Shown here: piece after piece, positions 26,518 to 33,945 of the stretch
Layout: each line of letters opens with the position of its first letter
Numbering within the stretch: the stretch's first letter is position 1
Assembly: GCA_007132725.1 (NCBI GenBank)
Contig: SLOD01000159.1
Coordinates: 1-37,490 of the forward strand
Direction: 5' to 3'
DNA: 37,490 bases
Source: Candidatus Sumerlaeota bacterium
GTDB taxonomy: Bacteria > UBP6 > UBA1177
Notes under the pieces: model-generated
What the model was told of the DNA's origin: nothing
What the model saw: the letters and a program-made list of their open reading frames with translations, nothing else
The model's database searches: none
Made by a program: the position numbers and the translations under genes

Positions 26518-27709
26518 TTAAGACACCAAGATTCATTATGTTGGCTCTTATTTTATCGAGAGCATAGTCTATCTGCTCAAAAGTATGAGAGGACATAAGG
26601 CTTATTCTGATAAGGGCTTTGTCCTTGGGAACAGCAGGGAAAATGACAGGATTAACAAAAACACCATCTCTTTCAAGATTTTTACATAACATGAAAGCGT
26701 TTTCATCTTTTCCTATAAAAACAGGCATGATAGGAGTTTCAGAAAGTCCTGTGTCAAGACCTATTCTTTTGAGACCGTTCCTCATTCTCTCAGAGTTTTC
26801 CCACAGTTTTGTTATCCTTTCCGGCTCTCTTTGTAAAATTTTAAGAGATGCCATTGCAGATGCAGTAGAAGCGGGGGTTATACTTGCACTGAATATTAAT
26901 GACCTGCTATGATGTCTTAAAAACTCGATCGTTTTGAAATCTGAAGCAACAAATCCTCCGATAGTGGCAAGAGATTTGCTGAAAGTCCCCATTATCAGCT
27001 CAACATCATCCGTCAGGCCGAAATAATCGGCCGTTCCTTTGCCTGCTTTGCCAAGAACACCTACCCCATGAGCATCATCAAGCATAATGGCGGCATTATA
27101 TTTTTTAGCGAGATCAACAAGCTCGGGAAGGTTTATAACGTCTCCATCCATACTGAAAACCCCGTCACTTACGATAAGTTTTCCTTTTTCGTAGGGGTAA
27201 ACAGAAAGTTTGGACTCAAGGTCTTGCATATTGTTATGTTTGAACTTTACCGTATGGGCAAAAGAAAGTTTGGCTGCATCTATCAGAGATGCGTGATTCA
27301 GTTGATCCATGAAAAGGATATCGTGTCTTCCGGTGAGAGCGGATATTACCCCCTGGTTAACCATAAATCCGGTAGGATAAAGAAGAGCTTCTTCTTTGCC
27401 TATGAATTTTGCAAGTTCATGTTCAAGTTCTTTGTGTATATCGAGCGTCCCATTCAAAAAAGGAGATCCGGCACAGCCTGTACCATATTTTTCCACTGCT
27501 TTTATTGCAGCTTCTTTGACTTCGGGATGACTGGCAAGCCCCAGATAACAGTTCGAGCCGAGCATAATAACTCTTCCATCATCCTTTAGGTCAACTTCTG
27601 TATCCTGTTCAGATGTAATTTCTCTGAAATAAGGGTATATACCGTTTTTTTTGGCAATGATAGACCGATCGTAACGATCAGCTTTTGTAAAGATAGATAA
27701 GTTTCTCAT
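26504..27709 (-). CDS. spt: Alpha-oxoamine synthase, probable serine palmitoyltransferase
   Basis: PLP-dependent condensation of an amino acid with an acyl thioester is supported by LNHASLIDA (His139), MLDDAHGVG (Asp211/212, His214) and GTFSKSLATIGGF (PLP lysine Lys245). Features that favour SPT over AONS (BioF) or KBL are the N-terminal GIYPYFREI...EQDTEV segment, MLGSNCYLGLASHPEVKEAA, KYGTGCAGSPFLNGTLDIH, and RHHSRSLIFSASITPA. These recall bacterial SPTs, which make 3-ketosphinganine from serine and palmitoyl thioester. The 401-residue length fits. GGAG lies nine bases before the ATG. It leads a five-gene operon whose next two genes complete a ceramide pathway. BioF-like activity remains possible, but no biotin genes are nearby. 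Confidence 0.83.
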   Translation of the reverse strand: MRNLSIFTKADRYDRSIIAKKNGIYPYFREITSEQDTEVDLKDDGRVIMLGSNCYLGLASHPEVKEAAIKAVEKYGTGCAGSPFLNGTLDIHKELEHELAKFIGKEEALLYPTGFMVNQGVISALTGRHDILFMDQLNHASLIDAAKLSFAHTVKFKHNNMQDLESKLSVYPYEKGKLIVSDGVFSMDGDVINLPELVDLAKKYNAAIMLDDAHGVGVLGKAGKGTADYFGLTDDVELIMGTFSKSLATIGGFVASDFKTIEFLRHHSRSLIFSASITPASTASAMASLKILQREPERITKLWENSERMRNGLKRIGLDTGLSETPIMPVFIGKDENAFMLCKNLERDGVFVNPVIFPAVPKDKALIRISLMSSHTFEQIDYALDKIRANIMNLGVLNAVS

Positions 27710-27770
27710 AAATAACCGCTCCGGACACTATCTAAAAAAATTTTTAACATAAATCTAACAAACACACAAC

Positions 27771-27790
27771 GTTCATATTAAAATTTGAAC
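27771..27790. promoter_or_regulatory. 20-bp imperfect palindrome in the divergent region, candidate operator
   Basis: GTTCATATTAAAATTTGAAC has half-sites matching at 8 of 10 positions (arms GTTCA/TGAAC). It lies 61 bp upstream of the spt-like start in the 242-bp divergent region (27710-27951), where a repressor dimer could bind. The rest of this region shows T-rich tracts and the promoter listed next. Confidence 0.4.
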
Positions 27791-27890
27791 AAAAAAAAAC
27801 GAGGACATGTTAACATGGATTATGATTTTTGCAACTTTTACATCATCTTTTTTTTTCTCTTTTTTTTGCCTGTTTTATGAAGATGTTTTT

Positions 27891-27919
27891 TTGACAAAAA
27901 AAATATCCGGAAGTATATT
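27891..27919 (+). promoter_or_regulatory. Strong sigma-70-type promoter for the large envelope gene and its operon
   Basis: A perfect TTGACA (27891-27896), a 17-base spacer and TATATT (27914-27919), 32 bases before the ATG at 27952. This is the best housekeeping promoter in the window. Confidence 0.75.
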
Positions 27920-27951
27920 TTCAGAGTTTCCAATGTTGGGAGGGTGTTGCC

Positions 27952-30582
27952 ATGAGAAAAGTCAGTGTGTTGAATTTCGTTTTTATCATTTCAATTCTCA
28001 TATTCACACGTGTCGGATATGGAGAAGAACTTACTGTTGATGTACCGGAAGATGGATGGGTAAAAGAAACAGTCATCGCTGTTGAGCCGGTGAACATAGG
28101 AAAACCCGAAATATCCGTCCCTCTGAGCAAATGTGATGTGAACGGCAAAAACTGCAAACGGACGGGAACCTTCAAACATACTTTAAGCAGCGAAGAGATA
28201 TCTCAACTATCGTGGCATTTATACGAAAAGCTTATTTCTTCCAGATTTAATAAAATTATTTTGGGAAGTGATATTTCCACTGCGACTTCAGGCGAAGAGG
28301 CCTTTTCTGTCACCATACCTGAACTTCCCGTTTTTGAACCTTCCGGAGAAAAAAGATTCAGGGCGGAGCTTCAGGAATACATCCCCGAAATATTAAAAGT
28401 AGTTGAAACAACCGTTAATGAATTTTTTCATGGAATGTCGGAAGAGGAGCAGGAAAAGTATATTCAAAAAAAATCTGAAAAGACTGGTCTCCACCCTCGG
28501 CTCATTCCCTTGTTTATGAACACAGTATATCTTTTCGCAGTCAATATTATACATTTGAAGGCAGAAGGAATAATTGTTCCCATAGAAGGAGTGGGTTATG
28601 AACTGCGTTTAAAGGTCAACATGACAGCTGATATCTATATTTACAGCTATGACCGTTACAATAACGATTATGTGTACTCCCAAAGAGAAAGGGTCAGCTC
28701 AACGGAACGGTTGGCAAAAAGATTAGGGTTCCCTGACAAAAGTTCCTATACTGCACTTTTTTCAGAAATGCCCGATCAAGAATCTCCTGAGATAGAGAGT
28801 TTGTGGAAAAGAAGTTTACAGTCTACTATAAATGCTGTAGGCGTTACAGGGAGATACAAACTGAGGAGAAAAAGAGAGTTTTCGATCTATGCACCGGTTA
28901 GATCGGTCTATGGGAGCAATATAGAAGCTCAGTGCGGTCGTTTTGAAGATGTAAGAGTAGACCAACCGATGGCAATAGTAGGACAGGAAAAAGGGAGTGT
29001 TTATACCGCAGGTTATGCAAAAGCCCGTAAAATTGGAGACAACTGTTCCAACAAAGATAACTTGACCAGGTTTAGACGAATTCAAGGTTTTGCCACTGAA
29101 GAGGATATGCTCCATGAAATTCCGTGGTCCGGAGTGATGATCTCAGCAGGAGGAGGTATTAATCAATTTGCCTTGTCTTTTTGGGAGAGCGATCAACTTT
29201 TAAAACTGGGCGGTATTTACGGGGGCTCCCATGTGGAGCTTAATATGAATCTCGGGTATATCTCCAACTTGAGTTTTCTTAGTGAAACATGGCTTTCTTT
29301 TGGTGGCTTTGTCTACGCTTCAGGTAAAAACATTGTCGGTTACTACAGATATCCTGTTTTGGGTGGTGGTTATTTGGGTTTGAGTCGTCGCATATATATG
29401 ACAGGAGGAGGAGTGTTTTTGGCCCCCAATTTCAGATTTGGAGTAATTGCCGGAGGAGCACTGGCTTCAAAATACAACCCTAATGAAGGAGATCTTATTT
29501 TCGGCTCTCTTTTCGTAGAACCCGCTCTGCAACTTGGTTTTACTTTTACACCCGGATTTGAAATGTCAGTTCAGGGTGGATACCAGTTCCCTCTAGCCGG
29601 GAGACTTTATAAAGATAAAGTAAGGATAGCTGACAGTACTGTGGCGTTCAAAAGCGGTTTTACAACTTTGATAAGTTTCCATATACATCTTCCTGTGTTC
29701 AGAGGGGCAGCAGCCTCAAGAGCATTAAGTAAAACAAGCAGACATTGTAGGAACAAGCCGGGCTACAGCGAGCTGCTTCCCGGGGAAAGACCTCTTCCGC
29801 TGCCAGAAATAGAAAAAGAAGAAAAAGAAGAAAAAGAAACTGTTCCTGAGAAAGAGGAGCCCGAGATAGTTGACATATCTGAACTCATTCCTCCACCTTT
29901 TGACAAAAGTAAAGTGGAAGTCATAGACATATTGCATATCAATCCTGAAGTGATAGTGGCTTATGATGAAGCAGTTCATATTGAAAGCGGCGAAAATGTC
30001 CATCAAAACTCGACAGATGCGATTGATGCCTGGAAAAAAGTTGTTGAAATGGAAGGAGAAAATCCATTCCTCGAAATTGCTGAAAAACGGCTCTTTCTCT
30101 GGTTGAAATATCATTTAGCAAAAGGAAAAGAGCTGGAAATGAAAAAAAATGCACTGGAAAACATCAGCACCATACTCCCTCTGGCATCAATATCTGATGA
30201 GCAAAAACTCCATGCTGTTATTCAGTATTTTGAGAAGTATGGTACAAAATACGGAATATCAAGTGTCATGGAAATTCTTTCTGACTCCCAGGATCAGGAA
30301 ACTGTATTGAAAATACTCAACGATCCTGCGTTCGATACAGTGCTTAAAAAGACTATATCTGCCAGATGTGACATTGATGATGCAGAGGCATGTTATACTT
30401 ATGGAAAAACATTTCCTGCAGAAAGTGAGGAAAGAGAGAAGCTTCTTGAAAAAGCTTGCGGCCTCGACTTCATAAAAGCGTGCAGAGAACTTAAGGGGGA
30501 AGAAGAATATCCGGAAGATGAGGAAGAGGAAGCTGAACCGGAAGACTTAGAAAACTTATATGAATATCAGTATGATTACTAA
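27952..30582 (+). CDS. Large envelope protein: signal peptide, barrel-like region, acidic linker, TPR/Sel1-like tail
   Basis: No single family is recognised for the whole 876 residues. It starts with a signal peptide (MRKVSVLNFVFIISILIF...GYG). Residues about 50-340 are mixed alpha/beta. Residues about 385-580 have alternating strands rich in Gly and aromatics (SAGGGINQFALSFW, GGVFLAPNFRFGVIAGG, FTFTPGFEMSVQGGYQF), like an outer-membrane beta-barrel. A Glu/Lys-rich linker (about 620-640) leads to helical repeats, ending in a Sel1-like pattern of paired cysteines (CDIDDAEACYTYGK, EKACGLDFIKACREL). A GGGAGGG Shine-Dalgarno sequence precedes the start. Only 3-9 bp separate it from dus, so it heads a five-gene operon. 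Role unknown; an outer-membrane scaffold is an inference. Confidence 0.75.
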   Translation: MRKVSVLNFVFIISILIFTRVGYGEELTVDVPEDGWVKETVIAVEPVNIGKPEISVPLSKCDVNGKNCKRTGTFKHTLSSEEISQLSWHLYEKLISSRFNKIILGSDISTATSGEEAFSVTIPELPVFEPSGEKRFRAELQEYIPEILKVVETTVNEFFHGMSEEEQEKYIQKKSEKTGLHPRLIPLFMNTVYLFAVNIIHLKAEGIIVPIEGVGYELRLKVNMTADIYIYSYDRYNNDYVYSQRERVSSTERLAKRLGFPDKSSYTALFSEMPDQESPEIESLWKRSLQSTINAVGVTGRYKLRRKREFSIYAPVRSVYGSNIEAQCGRFEDVRVDQPMAIVGQEKGSVYTAGYAKARKIGDNCSNKDNLTRFRRIQGFATEEDMLHEIPWSGVMISAGGGINQFALSFWESDQLLKLGGIYGGSHVELNMNLGYISNLSFLSETWLSFGGFVYASGKNIVGYYRYPVLGGGYLGLSRRIYMTGGGVFLAPNFRFGVIAGGALASKYNPNEGDLIFGSLFVEPALQLGFTFTPGFEMSVQGGYQFPLAGRLYKDKVRIADSTVAFKSGFTTLISFHIHLPVFRGAAASRALSKTSRHCRNKPGYSELLPGERPLPLPEIEKEEKEEKETVPEKEEPEIVDISELIPPPFDKSKVEVIDILHINPEVIVAYDEAVHIESGENVHQNSTDAIDAWKKVVEMEGENPFLEIAEKRLFLWLKYHLAKGKELEMKKNALENISTILPLASISDEQKLHAVIQYFEKYGTKYGISSVMEILSDSQDQETVLKILNDPAFDTVLKKTISARCDIDDAEACYTYGKTFPAESEEREKLLEKACGLDFIKACRELKGEEEYPEDEEEEAEPEDLENLYEYQYDY

Positions 30583-30585
30583 AAT

Positions 30586-31503
30586 TTGAAGATGGAACTC
30601 ATTCTTGCTCCTTTGGCTGAAATAACATCCACAGAGTTCAGAAAACTGTGCTATGAGGGAGGAGCAGATCGTTGCTACAGCGAAATGATATCAGCTAAAG
30701 CCTTGACTTTAAAAAACAAAAAAACTTTTAAGACTGCATCTGTAGATACAAGCGAACCTAAAACCTTTATTCAGTTTTTTGGCAGTGATCCTGAAATAAT
30801 AAAAGATGCTGTCAGCAAAGTCCTTGAAAACACTACTCCCTATGGAATTGATATAAATGCAGGTTGTCCTGTGAAGAAAGTTGTAAAACAAGGTGCCGGA
30901 TCAGCACTTATGGACGACCCGGCAAAACTTGGAGCAATAGTGAAAGCTGTCCGGTCGGTGACACAACTTCCTCTTTCTGTTAAAATAAGGAAAGGATTCA
31001 AAACTCCCAACTACTTAAAATGTGCTTTAGTTTCACAGGAAAACGGTGCAGACGAACTCATTATCCATCCAAGACTCAGAACAGAAATGTTTTCAGGTCT
31101 ATCCGACTATAAAGTATCTCTTGACCTTGCCAAAGTACTTGATATTCCGGTAATACATTCCGGAGACATAAGGTGTGCAGAGGATCTTGAGAAATTTGAG
31201 GGTAGCGGGGTAAAAGGTGCAATGATAGGACGGGGTGTTCTGGGAGCCCCCTGGATATTCGATATCCTTAAAAAAAGAACCGTTGAAAAAGAAAGAAAAA
31301 GGGATATGATGATAAAACATTTTTTATTTTATGTTTTCCATAAAGATAAAAAGTGGGCACACACTATGATGCGGAGGCATGCATCGTGGTACTCTTCAGG
31401 AAAAAACGGAAGTGCCGAATTTAGAAATGCGGTTTTCCGTCCAGAAAAAACAGTTGAAGATACTGTAAAAGACATAAAAAACTTCTTTAAAATAAAGCTA
31501 TGA
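30586..31503 (+). CDS. dus: tRNA-dihydrouridine synthase
   Basis: Dus enzymes reduce specific uridines in the tRNA D-loop with FMN and NADPH. The N-terminal LAPLAEITSTEFRKLC and FIQFFGSDPE, the active-site DINAGCPVKKVVKQGAGSAL (Cys94), VKIRKGF, ELIIHPRLR, PVIHSGDI and MIGRGVLGAPW are the family signature in the right order. At 305 residues it is of usual length. The ORF track uses a TTG at 30586; the ATG at 30592 is an equally reasonable start, and no strong Shine-Dalgarno sequence favours either. The start lies 3-9 bp after the preceding stop, so re-initiation is likely. The stop overlaps the next gene's ATG (ATGA). Whether it is DusA, B or C cannot be told by eye; the neighbour suggests DusB-like. 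Confidence 0.92.
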   Translation: MKMELILAPLAEITSTEFRKLCYEGGADRCYSEMISAKALTLKNKKTFKTASVDTSEPKTFIQFFGSDPEIIKDAVSKVLENTTPYGIDINAGCPVKKVVKQGAGSALMDDPAKLGAIVKAVRSVTQLPLSVKIRKGFKTPNYLKCALVSQENGADELIIHPRLRTEMFSGLSDYKVSLDLAKVLDIPVIHSGDIRCAEDLEKFEGSGVKGAMIGRGVLGAPWIFDILKKRTVEKERKRDMMIKHFLFYVFHKDKKWAHTMMRRHASWYSSGKNGSAEFRNAVFRPEKTVEDTVKDIKNFFKIKL

Positions 31504-32231
31504 AAAAAATTATCGGTCAAAGTCTGTCTGCTAAAACAATGAGGAAATTTCTCCGTGATGCTAAGGAGGGAAGCAGTTTTCTTATCGGTGGTGAACCGGG
31601 AACAGGGAAAAGATTTCTTGCAGGAATGCTGGTTGACAAACTTTATAAAAAGTCAAATAAAAAGCCTCCGATGGTGAAAATTAAAGATGTGCCTCGTTTT
31701 TCTGAAGAAGGAAGTATTTTTATTACTGAAGACAGGGATCTTTTTGATGCCGTATCCCTTTTAATAAAAGACTCTATCTGGCTTTTGCCTTTAAGGGAAA
31801 GAGAGGCCGATATTGTTGAACTTACTGAATGTTTTATTCAGGAAACTGGAGTTGACGGAGAAAGGTGGTACTCTCAAAAATCTATGAAACTCCTTTTGGA
31901 CTACTGGTGGCCTTTCAATATCGCTGAACTTAAAAGAGTGGTGACTCTGGAGGAGGGGTACAAACTGCTTCCTTATGCGAACATGAAGAAAATTCTGGGA
32001 AATTACAGTGCAACAGAAATCGTTTCAATAAAAATCGAAAGTTTTTGGGACGAACTGGGGGAAAATGTTAACCCGGGAAAATTTTATCATCTTTTCCTTG
32101 ACTCTATTGAAAGAGCATTTATTAAGTCGGCCTTAAAGCAGTGCGGTGGATCTATAACTAAGACTGCTCAACTCCTTAATGTTCACAGGAATACCCTGAC
32201 AAAAAAGATAAAAAAACTGAGAATCAAATGA
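31500..32231 (+). CDS. Shrunken NtrC-family protein: degenerate AAA+ remnant plus Fis-type HTH
   Basis: At 243 residues it is about half the size of a sigma-54 activator. A Walker A (GGEPGTGK, about 30-37) is kept. EEGSIFITEDRD resembles the Walker B region. The family's LPLREREADI block and a WWPFNIAEL segment (normally WPGNVREL) follow. The GAFTGA loop needed to contact sigma-54 is missing, as is the stretch between Walker B and the LPLRER block. The sensor-II arginine of NVREL is Ala here. The C-terminus (ALKQCGGSITKTAQLLNVHRNTLTKKIKKL) is an intact Fis-type helix-turn-helix. It overlaps dus and thiE by four bases each. I infer a DNA-binding protein, not a sigma-54 activator. Confidence 0.82.
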   Translation: MKKIIGQSLSAKTMRKFLRDAKEGSSFLIGGEPGTGKRFLAGMLVDKLYKKSNKKPPMVKIKDVPRFSEEGSIFITEDRDLFDAVSLLIKDSIWLLPLREREADIVELTECFIQETGVDGERWYSQKSMKLLLDYWWPFNIAELKRVVTLEEGYKLLPYANMKKILGNYSATEIVSIKIESFWDELGENVNPGKFYHLFLDSIERAFIKSALKQCGGSITKTAQLLNVHRNTLTKKIKKLRIK

Positions 32232-32848
32232 AACACGAAATATATCCTGTAATAAATATTTTAAAAAACGGGAGATATGATGTTTCTTTTGTCGCTTCTG
32301 TTCTTAAAAAACTTTCTCCTAAATATCTTCAAATAAGAATGAAAGAGAGTCCTCTTGATGAAATCATAAAAGTTTCAAAAGAGATAGTGGCATTGAGAAA
32401 CACTCTGAAAATTTCTTCTGCAATAATAGTTAACGATTCTGTCGAAGCTGCCCTGAAAAGTGGTGCGGATGGAGTTCATCTGGGTCAGACGGATACTTCT
32501 CCCCAACAGGTTAAAAGTTTTTGTCCCGGCTTGATAACGGGGCTTTCAACACACTGTATAAAACAAGTTTATCAAGCCAATTCGCTTACCATTGACTACA
32601 TTGGATTCGGACCTGTTTTCAAATCTTCAACTAAATCAGGACACAGTGCTCCAGTTGCTGTTTCAGCTCCTGAAGTTATAAAAATATCAACCCACCCGGT
32701 TGTTTTTATAGGTGGTATAAATAAAAAAAACATTGAAACCCTTCCAGACGGTGATAATATATCATTTGCTGTAGTATCTGCTCTTAATGAGTTTTTACAG
32801 GAAAAAAGTGATGGCAGACAGAGCTATAAACATTTTGGTAGTGGATGA
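32228..32848 (+). CDS. thiE: Thiamine-phosphate synthase-like protein (ThiE/TenI)
   Basis: ThiE joins HMP-pyrophosphate and thiazole phosphate to make thiamine phosphate. This TIM-barrel protein has LQIRMKE, IIVNDSVEAALKSGADGVHLGQTD, GLSTHCIKQVYQA, DYIGFGPVFKSSTKSG and VVFIGGIN, matching the ThiE core. The usual TK...P segment is altered (STKSGHSAPVAVS), so TenI (thiazole tautomerase), the close homologue, is the alternative. At 206 residues it is of normal length. Its ATG overlaps the stop of the mini-NtrC gene by four bases, and its end overlaps the next gene by 38 bases, so the set is tightly coupled. No TPP riboswitch is seen upstream. Confidence 0.8.
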   Translation: MKHEIYPVINILKNGRYDVSFVASVLKKLSPKYLQIRMKESPLDEIIKVSKEIVALRNTLKISSAIIVNDSVEAALKSGADGVHLGQTDTSPQQVKSFCPGLITGLSTHCIKQVYQANSLTIDYIGFGPVFKSSTKSGHSAPVAVSAPEVIKISTHPVVFIGGINKKNIETLPDGDNISFAVVSALNEFLQEKSDGRQSYKHFGSG

Positions 32849-33932
32849 TTCTATTCAATGCAGGAAACATCTTGAAAGGATCCTGCTTTTGGAAGGTTAC
32901 TCTGTTGTTTTGGCAGAAAACGGGGAAGATGCAGTCCAAATCATAAAAAACAACCATTTCAACCTCATACTCCTCGATATAATTATGCCGGGAATGGACG
33001 GTTTTGAGGTTATAAAAGAAATACATTCTGCCCCGATGTTTTACAATACACCTGTAATTTTTCTTACAGGGAATGATGACAGTGTTTCCAAAATAAAAGC
33101 TTTTGACTTAGGTGCTGTTGATTATATAGTTAAGCCTTTTAACCCTTCTGAGGTGAGAGCAAGGGTTAATGTACATCTTAGAAACGCTATACAGACAAAC
33201 ACTATAATCTGCAGTCAGGCTGAAAAATTAAAGCAAATCGCAATGGTCAGAGAATCTATGCTTGTAAAGCCGTGCGATATTCCTGAAGCTAAGTTTTCTG
33301 TTGTCCATTCTGCAGTCCTGGAAGCGGGGGGTGACTTTTATGATGTGATGCACAGCTCCGGAAAAAGACACTTGTATTTTGTTGCCGACCTTAGTGGTCA
33401 CGATATCGCTGCCAGCTATATGGTACCTGCCGTTAAAGCACTCATTAAACAAAACTCGCTCCCCATATATTCAATACAGGAAACCTTATCGATGATGAAC
33501 CGGGTGCTGTTTGAAATAATGGAAGAAGACAAATATATGACCGCTTTTTATCTGGTCGTTGACAGAGCCCTGGATAAAATATTCTGGGAAGGAGCAGGAC
33601 ATCTTCCCGCACTCTATATCCCTGTTGCCGGTGACCCCGAGTTCCTTGAAAGCAACGGGGATGTTATAGGAATGTTTGAGCAGGCACGATACAGTTCGCT
33701 CACAAAAAAAGTGTCAAAAGGGGACAAGATAGTTCTTTTTACAGACGGCCTGCTTGAAACAGGAAAAAATTCTCCAGTATGGTGCAGTAAAATAAAAGAT
33801 CTGCTGGGAGCAGCCAAAAATGCAAGAAATATTGATATAAGCCGGATCTCTCAAGCGATCTTTGACGAACTTGTAAAACAGGAACAGTCTGAAATGACTG
33901 ATGATATCATAATACTGTCAACAGAAGTTTAA
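32811..33932 (+). CDS. Response regulator with SpoIIE/RsbU-type PP2C phosphatase output
   Basis: The N-terminal receiver has NILVVDDS, the phosphoacceptor Asp56 in LLDIIMPGMDG, Thr86 and Lys108 in YIVKPF. A short linker leads to a PP2C-type phosphatase with metal-binding motifs EAGGDFYDV, VADLSGHDIAAS, LFTDGLLETG and MTDDIIIL. Such proteins dephosphorylate an anti-sigma-factor antagonist in partner-switching systems. I prefer the ATG at 32811 (MADRAINIL) because AGGA lies upstream and the receiver begins there. The longer ORF at 32787 would overlap thiE further. At 373 residues it is complete. No histidine kinase, anti-sigma or antagonist gene is in the window. It ends 13 bp before a convergent gene, with the palindrome GACCGGTC between. 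Confidence 0.88.
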   Translation: MADRAINILVVDDSIQCRKHLERILLLEGYSVVLAENGEDAVQIIKNNHFNLILLDIIMPGMDGFEVIKEIHSAPMFYNTPVIFLTGNDDSVSKIKAFDLGAVDYIVKPFNPSEVRARVNVHLRNAIQTNTIICSQAEKLKQIAMVRESMLVKPCDIPEAKFSVVHSAVLEAGGDFYDVMHSSGKRHLYFVADLSGHDIAASYMVPAVKALIKQNSLPIYSIQETLSMMNRVLFEIMEEDKYMTAFYLVVDRALDKIFWEGAGHLPALYIPVAGDPEFLESNGDVIGMFEQARYSSLTKKVSKGDKIVLFTDGLLETGKNSPVWCSKIKDLLGAAKNARNIDISRISQAIFDELVKQEQSEMTDDIIILSTEV

Positions 33933-33945
33933 CGGACCGGTCTAT

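Noticed and set aside
26504-27709. BioF (AONS) or KBL assignment of the alpha-oxoamine synthase
   Set aside because: The N-terminal GIYPYFREI segment and other blocks are SPT-like, the neighbours fit ceramide synthesis, and no biotin or threonine-degradation genes are near. Kept as an alternative.
27931-27951. GGGAGGGTGTTGCC as a second sigma-54 promoter
   Set aside because: The GG to GC spacing is 8 or 9, not 10, and the sequence is better explained as the Shine-Dalgarno site of the gene at 27952.
27807-28040. 77-residue ORF in the divergent region
   Set aside because: It overlaps the strong promoter and the start of the 876-residue gene, has a T-tract-derived Phe-rich sequence and no Shine-Dalgarno sequence.
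31500-32231. Functional sigma-54 activator for the promoter at 21444
   Set aside because: The GAFTGA loop and sensor-II Arg are missing, so it should not be able to remodel sigma-54 polymerase.
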